Shown: piece by piece, positions 1-5,462 of the stretch
How the letters are laid out: every line of letters starts with the position of its first letter
Numbering within the stretch: position 1 is the first letter of the stretch
The notes under the pieces: generated by a model
Told to the model about the DNA's origin: nothing
The model's input: only the letters and a program-made list of their open reading frames with translations
The model's database searches: none
Position numbers and translations under genes: made by a program
NCBI GenBank assembly: GCA_001797035.1
Contig: MGOE01000102.1
Span: 1 to 12,863, forward strand
Source: Chloroflexi bacterium RBG_16_72_14
GTDB taxonomy: Bacteria; Chloroflexota; Limnocylindria; Limnocylindrales; CSP1-4
DNA length: 12,863 nucleotides
Direction: 5' to 3'

Positions 1-68
1 CGGGCTACTTGAGGGAGCCTACCGACCTCCTGACCGGCGAGACATAACTCACCTTATCGGAAGTGACA
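1..68. mobile_element. Possible terminal end of an insertion sequence (IS21-like)
   Basis: Read on the minus strand from base 68, the sequence begins TGTCACTTCCGATAAGG and has a second TATGTC about 20 bases further in. A TG...CA terminus with repeated TGTC and a CCGAT core resembles ends of IS21-family elements as I remember them. The element body would lie to the left, outside the window. There is no transposase and no visible target duplication, so this is a weak call. The stretch to base 126 holds no gene. Confidence 0.22.
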
Positions 69-126
69 AGGCAAGCGGGGGATGGTGGTCGACCTCCGCC
101 AGGGAGTGTCGTGCCCTGGGCGCGAA

Positions 127-936
127 TCATCGCAGTCGAGCGCCCGGTCGGAACTCGCCACGAAGCCAGCGCACGAAGAACATCGCGTGCCGGTGGTAGG
201 TGTCGATCGTTGCCCGCTCGCGGCCGGCCGCTTCGATCACGCGTGCGTACGCGTGCGCCTGCGCCTCAAGGGCATCCGTCGTTACGTGGCCGGAGGGCAC
301 CGGCCGGTCGTCGCCGATCACTCCGCGCGGCCGGTACGCTCCGGTCCGCCACTCGAGGAACCGGCGCGCGTAGTCCCAGTAGGAGTGGACGGCGTTTCGA
401 CGCATCCCCGCGTCGACGCAGGCCTGTTCGTAGCGGGCAAGCTCGGCCGTCAAGGTCACGTCGTCCCACAGGGCGGGGCTTGCCTCGAACGCAGAACGCG
501 GTTCTGATGCCCGGACGCGTGGTGCGAACGGGTTCTCGATGCGCACATCCCCGTACGTCGTACCGTCCGCCAGATCCTCTGTGAGCAGCCGGGTGCAGCC
601 CGAAGCTGCCGCCGCGGTCACGATGAGCGCATCCCAGTACGAGATGCCCCAGGACTGGCTCCCGCTGATCGCTCCCGCGACGTGGTCGCCATCGATTGGT
701 GTCACCGCCAGCTTGCGCATGTGCGCCACCATCTCCCCCGCCGCGTGCGGCGTGACGGGTCTCGCCAGCTTCCGCGTGACCGTGACGTAGAACTCGCCGA
801 GCACCTGCGTGGAGATGACGATGTCATCGGCCGCTGACGGCGCAATCACTTCCCTCGCCCGCGCCTGCTTCGCGGGCTCATCCCCGTCGACGGCGTAGAC
901 CCAGACATTCGTGTCAACGAAGCTGCGGCCGGTCAT
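127..936 (-). CDS. PIN-domain toxin (VapC-like) with duplicated recombinase-like C-terminal domain
   Basis: This is a 269-residue protein. Residues 1-140 form a PIN ribonuclease domain: SFVDTN with D8, LGEFY with E48, SYWDALI with D102 and TEDL with D121 give the acidic metal-binding set of VapC toxins, which cleave RNA. Ordinary VapC proteins stop near residue 140. Here residues 161-205 and 222-266 are two copies of one 45-residue unit, aligning without gaps at 13 identities (Y, AG, R, Y, A, F, W, G, RP). The unit resembles the SAM-like core-binding domain of phage integrases (A..TY..Y...F..WL). The ATG lies inside the last codons of the upstream RHH antitoxin (23-base overlap), so the pair is probably translated together. 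PIN identity is firm; the role of the added domain is unknown, perhaps DNA or target binding. Confidence 0.85.
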   Translation of the reverse strand: MTGRSFVDTNVWVYAVDGDEPAKQARAREVIAPSAADDIVISTQVLGEFYVTVTRKLARPVTPHAAGEMVAHMRKLAVTPIDGDHVAGAISGSQSWGISYWDALIVTAAAASGCTRLLTEDLADGTTYGDVRIENPFAPRVRASEPRSAFEASPALWDDVTLTAELARYEQACVDAGMRRNAVHSYWDYARRFLEWRTGAYRPRGVIGDDRPVPSGHVTTDALEAQAHAYARVIEAAGRERATIDTYHRHAMFFVRWLRGEFRPGARLR

Positions 937-1159
937 GCAGCTGGTCCCGTGTCCATGTCCTGCCCTGGTCCCCGCTCCCGGCGTCCGTCGCGGCCGTGAG
1001 GTCGAGGAACGCCGTCAGTGCCGCGGTGGTCGCGCTGGCGCCGGCGTATCGGATCAGGAACTCGCCGACGGCAGCGTTGACCGATGTCCCGCGCTCGAGC
1101 GCCCGCAGCCGTGCGCGCCGCAGTACGTGGTCGTCAATCGTCACCGTGAGGTTCGCCAT
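914..1159 (-). CDS. Ribbon-helix-helix antitoxin (VapB/CopG-like)
   Basis: This is an 81-residue protein. The N-terminus, LTVTIDDHVLRRARLRALER, is a typical RHH strand followed by helix, and GTSVNAAVGEFLIRY is the second helix of the DNA-binding dimer. The C-terminal half (from about residue 45) would wrap the toxin and contains a DLTAATDAG stretch. The ATG at 1159 is preferred over the longer start at 1186 because GAGG lies 6 bases upstream and the better reading begins with MANLTVTIDD. It precedes and overlaps the PIN toxin by 23 bases. It most likely neutralises that toxin and represses its own promoter just upstream (1183-1211). The pairing is inferred from gene order and family behaviour. 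Confidence 0.85.
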   Translation of the reverse strand: MANLTVTIDDHVLRRARLRALERGTSVNAAVGEFLIRYAGASATTAALTAFLDLTAATDAGSGDQGRTWTRDQLHDRPQLR

Positions 1160-1182
1160 TATCAACCTCGTGTAGCACGGCA

Positions 1183-1211
1183 ACAATAATGACGAACGTC
1201 GCCCATGTCAA
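1183..1211 (-). promoter_or_regulatory. Promoter and likely operator of the RHH/PIN pair
   Basis: On the minus strand, TTGACA (1206-1211) is separated by exactly 17 bases from TATTGT (1183-1188). That gives a perfect -35 and a good -10. The palindromic GACG-TT-CGTC sits in the spacer (1191-1200) and would suit a dimeric RHH repressor. A start about 7 bases past the -10 leaves a short leader holding the GAGG ribosome-binding site. Confidence 0.65.
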
Positions 1212-1240
1212 GGTGGTTCGCACGTCTGCTGGTCGGGCGA

Positions 1241-1699
1241 TCACCTTGGCGCGATGCCGGTGACGTCGACGCCGGCTGCGCGCAGATGGGCCGTGACGCG
1301 CGCGAGGACCTGGCGGGCGCCTTCGGCGAGTGCGGCAGCCTCATCGGGCCCGTACGCCTCGTCGTCGAGTCCTGGATAGCGGCCGGCCGAACCGGCCTGG
1401 GTCAGACTGTCCAGGTCGACGTCCGCGAGGGCGTCTCGCAGTTCGCTGGGTGTCATCAACCGTAGCGCCGCGAGGTCGTGGGTGCGAGGTGGATCGCGGT
1501 CGAGCGCGACGATCGCCTTCAGCGCCTTCTCCGCGGCCTGCTGCGCATGTCCAGCGGCTGTTCGCAGTGGCAGGCCGGCCGTCAAGGCCATCTCGGCGGC
1601 CTGCAGGTCGCCACTTGCCAGCGCCAGCCAATGCCGGGCCGTCACCGCCGCTTGGGCGCCATGGTCAGCGCCGGCGACGTCGGACGGCTCATCGCTCAT
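1241..1699 (-). CDS. HEPN-domain protein of an MNT/HEPN pair
   Basis: This is a 152-residue protein. Residues 22-80 carry the PF05168-type HEPN signature: W24 with GDLQAAEMAL, then HAQQAAEKALKAIV (51-64), then PPRTHDL (70-76). A later RYPG (107-110) is also usual in this family. HEPN partners of nucleotidyltransferases are often RNases held inactive by the MNT protein. The canonical Rx4HxY catalytic motif of HepT is not evident here; only R72-T-H74 stands in that region, so nuclease activity is uncertain. The ATG lies inside the 3' end of the MNT gene (11-base overlap, ATGAGCGATGA), which points to coupled translation. The C-terminus, VTAHLRAAGVDVTGIAPR, is unremarkable. Confidence 0.82.
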   Translation of the reverse strand: MSDEPSDVAGADHGAQAAVTARHWLALASGDLQAAEMALTAGLPLRTAAGHAQQAAEKALKAIVALDRDPPRTHDLAALRLMTPSELRDALADVDLDSLTQAGSAGRYPGLDDEAYGPDEAAALAEGARQVLARVTAHLRAAGVDVTGIAPR

Positions 1700-2216
1700 A
1701 GATGGTCCGTCCGGTCTCCACGGCCCAGTCGATGATGCCTCTCGGCCGGGTGGGTCCAGGCTCGAGGTCGGTTTGCGTCGCGACGACGACGTCCTTCGCG
1801 ATCGGCAGGTCAGCGAGCGACCGCCGGATGGCAACGGCCGATCGACGGCGGCTCTCGACCGTGTCCAGCACCACGAGCAGGTCGTAATCGCTGTCCGGGC
1901 CCGTGGCGCCGCGGGCTCGCGAGCCAAACAGGACGATCCGCACCGGATCGACGAGGCGCACGATGCGGCCGACCATGGCCGGGAGCCAGTCGTCCGCCGC
2001 GCTCGAGGGCATGAGCGGAGCGACAGCCTCGATCCGATCCGCATCCGCCTGGGTCGCCAGCGCCCCCGCTCCGCCGAGCTTCGCATCCAGCGCGGCCGGG
2101 TCGATGAGGTGCTGCGTTCCCGCCTTCGACGCCGGCAGCTTGCCCTCCCGAATCCACCGTCGAATGGTCTCTGGATTTCGGCCGGCGCGACGTGCGGCCT
2201 CCGGGACGGTCAGCAT
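1689..2216 (-). CDS. HTH-nucleotidyltransferase (MNT) fusion, partner of HEPN
   Basis: This is a 175-residue protein. Residues 2-40 are a MerR/excisionase-type HTH (LTVPEAARRAGRNPETIRRW, then LIDPAAL). Residues 85-150 are a minimal nucleotidyltransferase domain with GSRARG at 98-103, D110 and D112 (SDYDLLVV) and a likely third acid, D142 (KDVVV). MNT proteins can inactivate HEPN toxins by attaching AMP; here the usual catalytic acids appear complete. Stand-alone MNT antitoxins are about 100-130 residues, so the N-terminal HTH is an addition and probably binds the 14-base palindrome covering the start region. The start is 12 bases after the stop of the PIN-HTH gene, and HEPN overlaps the end. 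The family is firm; autorepression is inference. Confidence 0.84.
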   Translation of the reverse strand: MLTVPEAARRAGRNPETIRRWIREGKLPASKAGTQHLIDPAALDAKLGGAGALATQADADRIEAVAPLMPSSAADDWLPAMVGRIVRLVDPVRIVLFGSRARGATGPDSDYDLLVVLDTVESRRRSAVAIRRSLADLPIAKDVVVATQTDLEPGPTRPRGIIDWAVETGRTIYER

Positions 2217-2219
2217 TGG

Positions 2220-2233
2220 TGTAGCATACTACA
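2220..2233. promoter_or_regulatory. Palindrome over a leaderless -10 before HTH-MNT
   Basis: TGTAG-CATA-CTACA has perfect 5-base arms. It overlaps the TAG stop of the upstream PIN-HTH gene (2229-2231) and a TATGCT -10-like hexamer on the minus strand (2223-2228). The hexamer ends 6 bases before the ATG, which would give a leaderless transcript. No good -35 is visible. It is a candidate operator for the HTH of the MNT protein. Confidence 0.4.
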
Positions 2234-2915
2234 ACGCTGCGGACGCCAGCTGCCGATCCGTCGCGGTGGGGCGCCGTGAAGGAGCTGTCCGGCCCGCGAT
2301 CCAGCGCTCGACGTCGGGCCACGTCCAGACCGGACCGGCGGCGAGCGCGGCGACAGGCGCTGGAAAGTCCCGGTGTCGGCGCCGCCAGGACTGGATCGTG
2401 TTGATCGATCGGCCCGCTCGAGCGGCGATCTCTGACACGCTGACGAGGTCGGCGGCCGTCGCGCTCGCCCCGTAGGGGGCCGGCGCCTCGGCGAGACGAC
2501 TCCCCCGTGCGGGCTGGGTTGGCTGCGTCGGCCGGGGGAAGCCCTGGGCGTCGAAGTCCGCGTCGAATGCGAGGGCGGCCCCGATGCCCTCGCGCCGCAT
2601 CACCTCGAAGCTCACGCGGTCGACCAACGACACGGACGCTCCCCCAGCCCGATGCGCTGCGAGCGCGATTCGATGGAGCGGTTCGTCGACCCAGACGGTC
2701 GTCAGCGCCGGAAAGAGGCCGTCCGTCAGCCGCGCGACGGCGTCGCTGCCCAGCCGCCGGCGTGCGAGTGCGAGCGTCTCGACCTCGACGTAGTTGTGGG
2801 TCACGAGCTCGGTGGTCGCGATCAGTGCCTCGAACAGCGCGCGGGCCTCGCCGTGATGCCGGTCGTCTTCGTCCAGGAGCGCGAGCAACGCAGACGTGTC
2901 GACGAAGACCTTCAC
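2229..2915 (-). CDS. PIN toxin fused to a C-terminal AlpA/MerR-like HTH
   Basis: This is a 228-residue protein with a GTG start. Residues 1-125 form a PIN domain: FVDTS with D6, NYVEVE with E44, SLVDR with D99 and FDADFD with D118/D120 complete the acidic site. After a proline- and alanine-rich linker (127-153), residues 155-207 read as a small HTH (LVSVSEIAARAGRSINTIQS, then VWTWPDVERWIAG), a fold normally found alone in AlpA-like regulators. The frame is continuous with no sign of an internal stop. GTG overlaps the TGA of the RHH antitoxin as GTGA, a 4-base overlap typical of toxin-antitoxin operons. A toxin carrying its own DNA-binding domain could act as part of the repressor complex; that role is inference. 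Confidence 0.83.
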   Translation of the reverse strand: MKVFVDTSALLALLDEDDRHHGEARALFEALIATTELVTHNYVEVETLALARRRLGSDAVARLTDGLFPALTTVWVDEPLHRIALAAHRAGGASVSLVDRVSFEVMRREGIGAALAFDADFDAQGFPRPTQPTQPARGSRLAEAPAPYGASATAADLVSVSEIAARAGRSINTIQSWRRRHRDFPAPVAALAAGPVWTWPDVERWIAGRTAPSRRPTATDRQLASAAL

Positions 2916-3148
2916 CCGTCGGCGTCCTCGAGGTATGCGTCATGTTGCTCCGCGAGGTCGCCGAGGCCCGAGTGGAAGCCACCGATCGCCGCGAGCGCCT
3001 GGGCGCCGTGCCGTTGCCGTTCGTCGTCGCGGATCAAGGCGTCCACGGCATCGCGGACGACTGCTGCCACCGGGCGGCCGGACCGCCGCGCCAGGTCATG
3101 GAGCGCCCGGAGCTCGTCGTCAGTGAATTGCATCTGCACACGGATCAT
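2912..3148 (-). CDS. Ribbon-helix-helix antitoxin of the PIN-HTH toxin
   Basis: This is a 78-residue protein. IRVQMQFTDDELRALHDLAR followed by GRPVAAVVRDAVDALI is the strand-helix-helix pattern of RHH antitoxins. The tail (HGAQALAAIGGF, then DLAEQHDAYLEDADG) is acidic and typical of a toxin-wrapping C-terminus in VapB proteins paired with VapC. Its TGA overlaps the toxin GTG by 4 bases. It is the first gene of an apparent four-gene unit running to base 1241 and is divergent from the DIP1984-family gene. An inverted repeat GCACA-N7-TGTGC (3136-3152) covers its start codon and may be an operator. Confidence 0.84.
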   Translation of the reverse strand: MIRVQMQFTDDELRALHDLARRSGRPVAAVVRDAVDALIRDDERQRHGAQALAAIGGFHSGLGDLAEQHDAYLEDADG

Positions 3149-3154
3149 GTGCGA

Positions 3155-3160
3155 AATGTA
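3155..3160 (-). promoter_or_regulatory. Leaderless-type -10 of the RHH antitoxin
   Basis: TACATT on the minus strand ends 6 bases before the ATG at 3148, the spacing expected when transcription begins at the start codon. A competing better-looking hexamer, TATGAT (3184-3189), would give a leader of about 30 bases with a weak GGTGG. Neither has a convincing -35, so the choice is open. Confidence 0.35.
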
Positions 3161-3201
3161 CCACCGTCGTCAAGGCTCGTGCCATCATACAGTCTGCCAG
3201 C

Positions 3202-3229
3202 TTGACTAACGCCGATGCACCTGCATGAT
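3202..3229 (+). promoter_or_regulatory. Promoter of the DIP1984-family gene
   Basis: TTGACT (3202-3207) and CATGAT (3224-3229) are 16 bases apart. Arms TGCAC (3216-3220) and GTGCA (3230-3234) flank the -10 and could bind a repressor. The predicted transcript carries GGAGGGAGGG (3255-3264) before the ATG at 3269. Confidence 0.45.
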
Positions 3230-3268
3230 GTGCACCATCCTGCCTGGAACGGATGGAGGGAGGGAACC

Positions 3269-3778
3269 ATGCTGCTCGCGGAGGCACTCGCCGCCCGCAA
3301 GGACGCGATTGCCGAGGCCGATAGCCTCCGGGATCGCCTGGCGGCGGCCGTGCTCCGGTATGAAGACCAGGCGGCTTCGGTCGAGGAGCCGTCGATGCTC
3401 GTCGACTCACTCCAGCGAGCGCTGGACCGGTTCGAGGCGCTGACCGTCCGCATCCACCGGACCAACAACGGCACACGCCTCGCGTTCGACGGTCGCGACT
3501 TCAGCATCATGGAGGCCATCGCGTTCCGCGAGCGGCTCACGCTCGAGGCCAAGGCCCGGCGGACGGCCGTCGAGGCGCTCGACGGCGCGATCGGAGTCGG
3601 GAGGGCCGGCCGCACCCGCAGCTGGCTCGGTACCCGTCGAAGCAAGGAGGACGTCCGGGAGCTCCCGACCGTCGACGTGCAGGCCGAGCGTCAGGCCGCC
3701 GATACGCTCTCGGAGACGGTCCGGCGACTCGACCTCGCGCTTCAGCAGCGCAACTGGACGACCGAGCTCCTGGACTAG
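3269..3778 (+). CDS. DIP1984 family protein (DUF6847)
   Basis: This is a 169-residue, mostly helical protein and the only plus-strand gene seen. It matches the DIP1984 family pattern: LLAEALAARKDAIAEADSLR at the start, then VRIHRTNNGTRL near residues 62-73, a MEAIAFRERL helix, and the ending LPTVDV...ALQQRNWTTELLD. This family is sometimes annotated as septicolysin-like, but no activity is secure. I chose ATG 3269 over the longer ORF start at 3215 because GGAGGGAGGG lies just upstream and family members begin with M-L-x-EAL. Positions 1-45 and 130-165 look coiled. It is divergent from the toxin-antitoxin island and may be unrelated to it, although such proteins are often found in accessory DNA. 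Confidence 0.8.
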   Translation: MLLAEALAARKDAIAEADSLRDRLAAAVLRYEDQAASVEEPSMLVDSLQRALDRFEALTVRIHRTNNGTRLAFDGRDFSIMEAIAFRERLTLEAKARRTAVEALDGAIGVGRAGRTRSWLGTRRSKEDVRELPTVDVQAERQAADTLSETVRRLDLALQQRNWTTELLD

Positions 3779-4123
3779 CGGGGACGCCAGACGCTCGAGG
3801 CGCGCTCGGTGGCTGCAGGACCGGATCCCGCCACCACCGAGGTCCCTCGGGGCCTCACGGCAGGGCCGGCCCGCGAGCGTGCCCACCTGGCCCGGTGACG
3901 ATGGGCCCGACCGCCAGCGATGGCGGCCGATCTTGGATGCCTAGCGGCAGGGACTCGGACTCCCCGGTTAGCGGGTAGTGCGTCGACCGTCGCGGGTCGG
4001 GCGCAAGCCCAGTTCGTTGATCTGCGGTCTCCGTGACACGTCAACGGCCGCCCTGCCGTCCACTCGCCTACGGCGTCACCCGGCCGGCCTCGCGTCCGGG
4101 CCTCGTCAGCGCCTCCGATGGCG
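3779..4123. other. Intergenic stretch with no supported gene
   Basis: These 345 bases hold no ORF with convincing start signals or recognisable protein. A perfect hairpin CCGCCA-GCGA-TGGCGG (3911-3926) has a GNRA-type loop and only a short T-poor tail, so it is at best a weak terminator for the plus-strand gene. A TAGCGG hexamer occurs twice (about 3941 and 3969) around a GGGA/TCCC hairpin. I looked for a tRNA and found none. Confidence 0.5.
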
Positions 4124-4327
4124 CTAGAACGCGCGGCGCAGGACGATCAGGCCGAGGAAGATGGCGATGACGATCGCGACGAGGGCCTCGGGCGGCAGCG
4201 CCGAGATCGTGTTCACGGTGTCCGACACGAACGCTGCGGCCGACGCGCCGACGTCCGTCGAACCGCCGGTCTGACCGCCGCCGGCCGTGCCCGTCGCCTG
4301 TCCCACGCCCTGTCCGTACTCGACCAT
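4124..4327 (-). CDS. Small single-pass membrane protein, unknown function
   Basis: This is a 67-residue protein. Residues 5-28 are Gly/Thr/Gln-rich and unstructured, and residues 48-63 (ALVAIVIAIFLGLIVL) are a clear transmembrane helix ended by RRAF. By the positive-inside rule the C-terminus faces the cytoplasm and the glycine-rich part faces outward. A GATGAT hexamer lies 6 bases before the ATG, the same spacing as the leaderless -10 boxes in this window. It sits 84 bases after the CPBP protease gene on the same strand. I do not recognise a family; the membrane helix is the main reason to call it a gene. Confidence 0.6.
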   Translation of the reverse strand: MVEYGQGVGQATGTAGGGQTGGSTDVGASAAAFVSDTVNTISALPPEALVAIVIAIFLGLIVLRRAF

Positions 4328-4411
4328 GCGCAGATCATCGCACCGAGCGCAAGGCCCGGGATTGGGCAGGCTTCGTCCGGCGGAGGAGCATCGGGCCGAT
4401 GGTGCCGTCGC

Positions 4412-5227
4412 TCAGCCCGGCGCGCGGCAGGCCAGGCCCACGTACAGGGCGATGTCCGCGCCGACGTGGATCCCGATCGGGATAGCGAGCGATCCCGTCC
4501 GCCACCGCACCCAGCCACCGGCGGCGCCGACCGCGGTGAGGAGCGCGACGTGGACCGGCAGCAGCGCCACGACCTCGGGCCCCGCGTGGACGATGCCGAA
4601 CACGAGCGCCTGGGTCGCGATCGCCGCCGTCATCGGCACGAGGCGCCCCAGCCAGGCCTGCATCACGCCCCGGTACGTGAGCTCCTCGAGGACGCCGTTG
4701 GCCACCCCGAACCCGACCGCCGGCACGAGCGCGGCGGGCGGCACGGGGAAGTCGAGGGGGCCGAAGAAGGGGCGGGCGACAAGGGGGCCGATGACGAGGC
4801 CGCCCACGACCAGGGCGACCAGCCCGCCGGCCGCGACCAGACCCTCCCCCACCCCGAGCCGCGCGATCCCGAGCTCCGCGCGCGTGGACCCGTGTGCGCG
4901 CGCGATCGCCGCGACGATGGCGAGGATCACGGCGCCCGCGACGACCCGCCGCAGCGCGATGACCGAGAGCGGGTCCGTGCAGCCCGCCTCGCCGAGCGGC
5001 GCGTCAGCGCCCAGGACCCACGGCCAGGCCATGACGAGCCCGACCGGCAGCACGGCCGCCCAGGCGATCGCCCCGGGGCGGCGCGAGGCCCGGAGCGCGA
5101 CCCAGCCGGCGCCGAGCAGGACCGCGACGAGGGGGCGCAGGTCGGGCAGCATCGCCGCCGCCAGCAGCAGGGCGGGTCCCGCGGCCGCGAGCCCGGCCGC
5201 GGGCGTCACCCGCGTCGACACGCGCAT
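4412..5227 (-). CDS. CPBP family intramembrane metalloprotease (Abi/Rce1-like)
   Basis: This is a 271-residue protein from ATG 5227, with about seven or eight hydrophobic segments. All three CPBP motifs are present: EELTYRG (E181, E182, R186), FGIVHAG (H214) and HVGADIALY (H254, D258). These form the metal-dependent protease core embedded in the membrane, as in type II CAAX prenyl endopeptidases. In bacteria the substrates are usually unknown, with roles in bacteriocin self-immunity or peptide maturation suggested for some. A longer reading to a TTG at 5302 is open, but that codon lies inside a predicted hairpin and adds an Arg/Gly-rich N-terminus with no membrane character. No Shine-Dalgarno is seen before 5227. 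It may be co-transcribed with the small membrane protein downstream. Confidence 0.85.
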   Translation of the reverse strand: MRVSTRVTPAAGLAAAGPALLLAAAMLPDLRPLVAVLLGAGWVALRASRRPGAIAWAAVLPVGLVMAWPWVLGADAPLGEAGCTDPLSVIALRRVVAGAVILAIVAAIARAHGSTRAELGIARLGVGEGLVAAGGLVALVVGGLVIGPLVARPFFGPLDFPVPPAALVPAVGFGVANGVLEELTYRGVMQAWLGRLVPMTAAIATQALVFGIVHAGPEVVALLPVHVALLTAVGAAGGWVRWRTGSLAIPIGIHVGADIALYVGLACRAPG

Positions 5228-5254
5228 CGCACGGGCCCGCGGCCGGGGCACAAC

Positions 5255-5352
5255 GAAACGCCCGAAGGAACCTCCGGCCCGCTCCCCTCCCCGCTGATGC
5301 AAGCACCTGCGGTTTGGTCGGCGTTCCTTACGGCCCCTTCGGGCAAGACCAA
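5255..5352 (-). ncRNA. Candidate structured RNA / leader upstream of the CPBP gene
   Basis: On the minus strand, TTGGTC (5347-5352) pairs with GACCAA (5314-5319). They enclose two hairpins that abut with no gap: GCCC-GAAG-GGGC (5333-5344) and CGT-AAGGA-ACG (5322-5332). This is a compact three-way junction with only 4 unpaired linker bases. Next come CCGC-A-GGTG-CTTG-CATC-A-GCGG (5291-5312) and CCGGAG-GTTC-CTTCGG (5262-5277). Each of the last two needs a G-U pair that becomes A-C on the plus strand, so the minus-strand RNA is favoured. No known riboswitch class is recognised. Confidence 0.4.
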
Positions 5353-5386
5353 CTGTACGCGACGGGTGGCGTGCCCCACAACGGCG

Positions 5387-5436
5387 TTATCCACCAGATT
5401 CGGGTGATCCCCGCCCCGCGAGCGCGATTGTCCACA
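5387..5436 (+). promoter_or_regulatory. Two DnaA-box-like nonamers
   Basis: TTATCCACC (5387-5395) and TTGTCCACA (5428-5436) each match the DnaA box consensus TTATCCACA at 8 of 9 positions. They lie in the same orientation 41 bases apart in an intergenic space. A weaker GTCCACC follows at 5441. No dnaA or origin-linked gene is in the window, so this could be a DnaA-regulated promoter region or a titration site, if real. Confidence 0.35.
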
Positions 5437-5462
5437 GCCCGTCCACCACGGGCCGCCCTCCC

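Noticed and set aside
1171..2226. TGTAGCA shared near the starts of the first RHH antitoxin (1171) and HTH-MNT (2220)
   Set aside because: Only seven bases match and only one copy is part of a palindrome, so a shared operator is not supported.
3930..3990. tRNA-like GGGA/TCCC hairpin with a GTCCGAG loop
   Set aside because: No acceptor, D or anticodon arm could be fitted around it and the loop lacks the TTC of a T-arm.
3775..4044. An 89-codon minus-strand open frame in the intergenic stretch
   Set aside because: No ribosome-binding site, no recognisable protein features, and composition of random GC-rich DNA.
5228..5302. Longer CPBP protein from a TTG at 5302
   Set aside because: The added residues are Arg/Gly-rich without membrane character, and the TTG falls in the loop of a strong hairpin; ATG 5227 fits better.
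4118..5407. A 429-codon plus-strand open frame rich in Arg, Gly, Asp and Pro
   Set aside because: It is antisense to the CPBP protease, whose motifs are clear, and its composition is that of a frame opposite a GC-rich gene.
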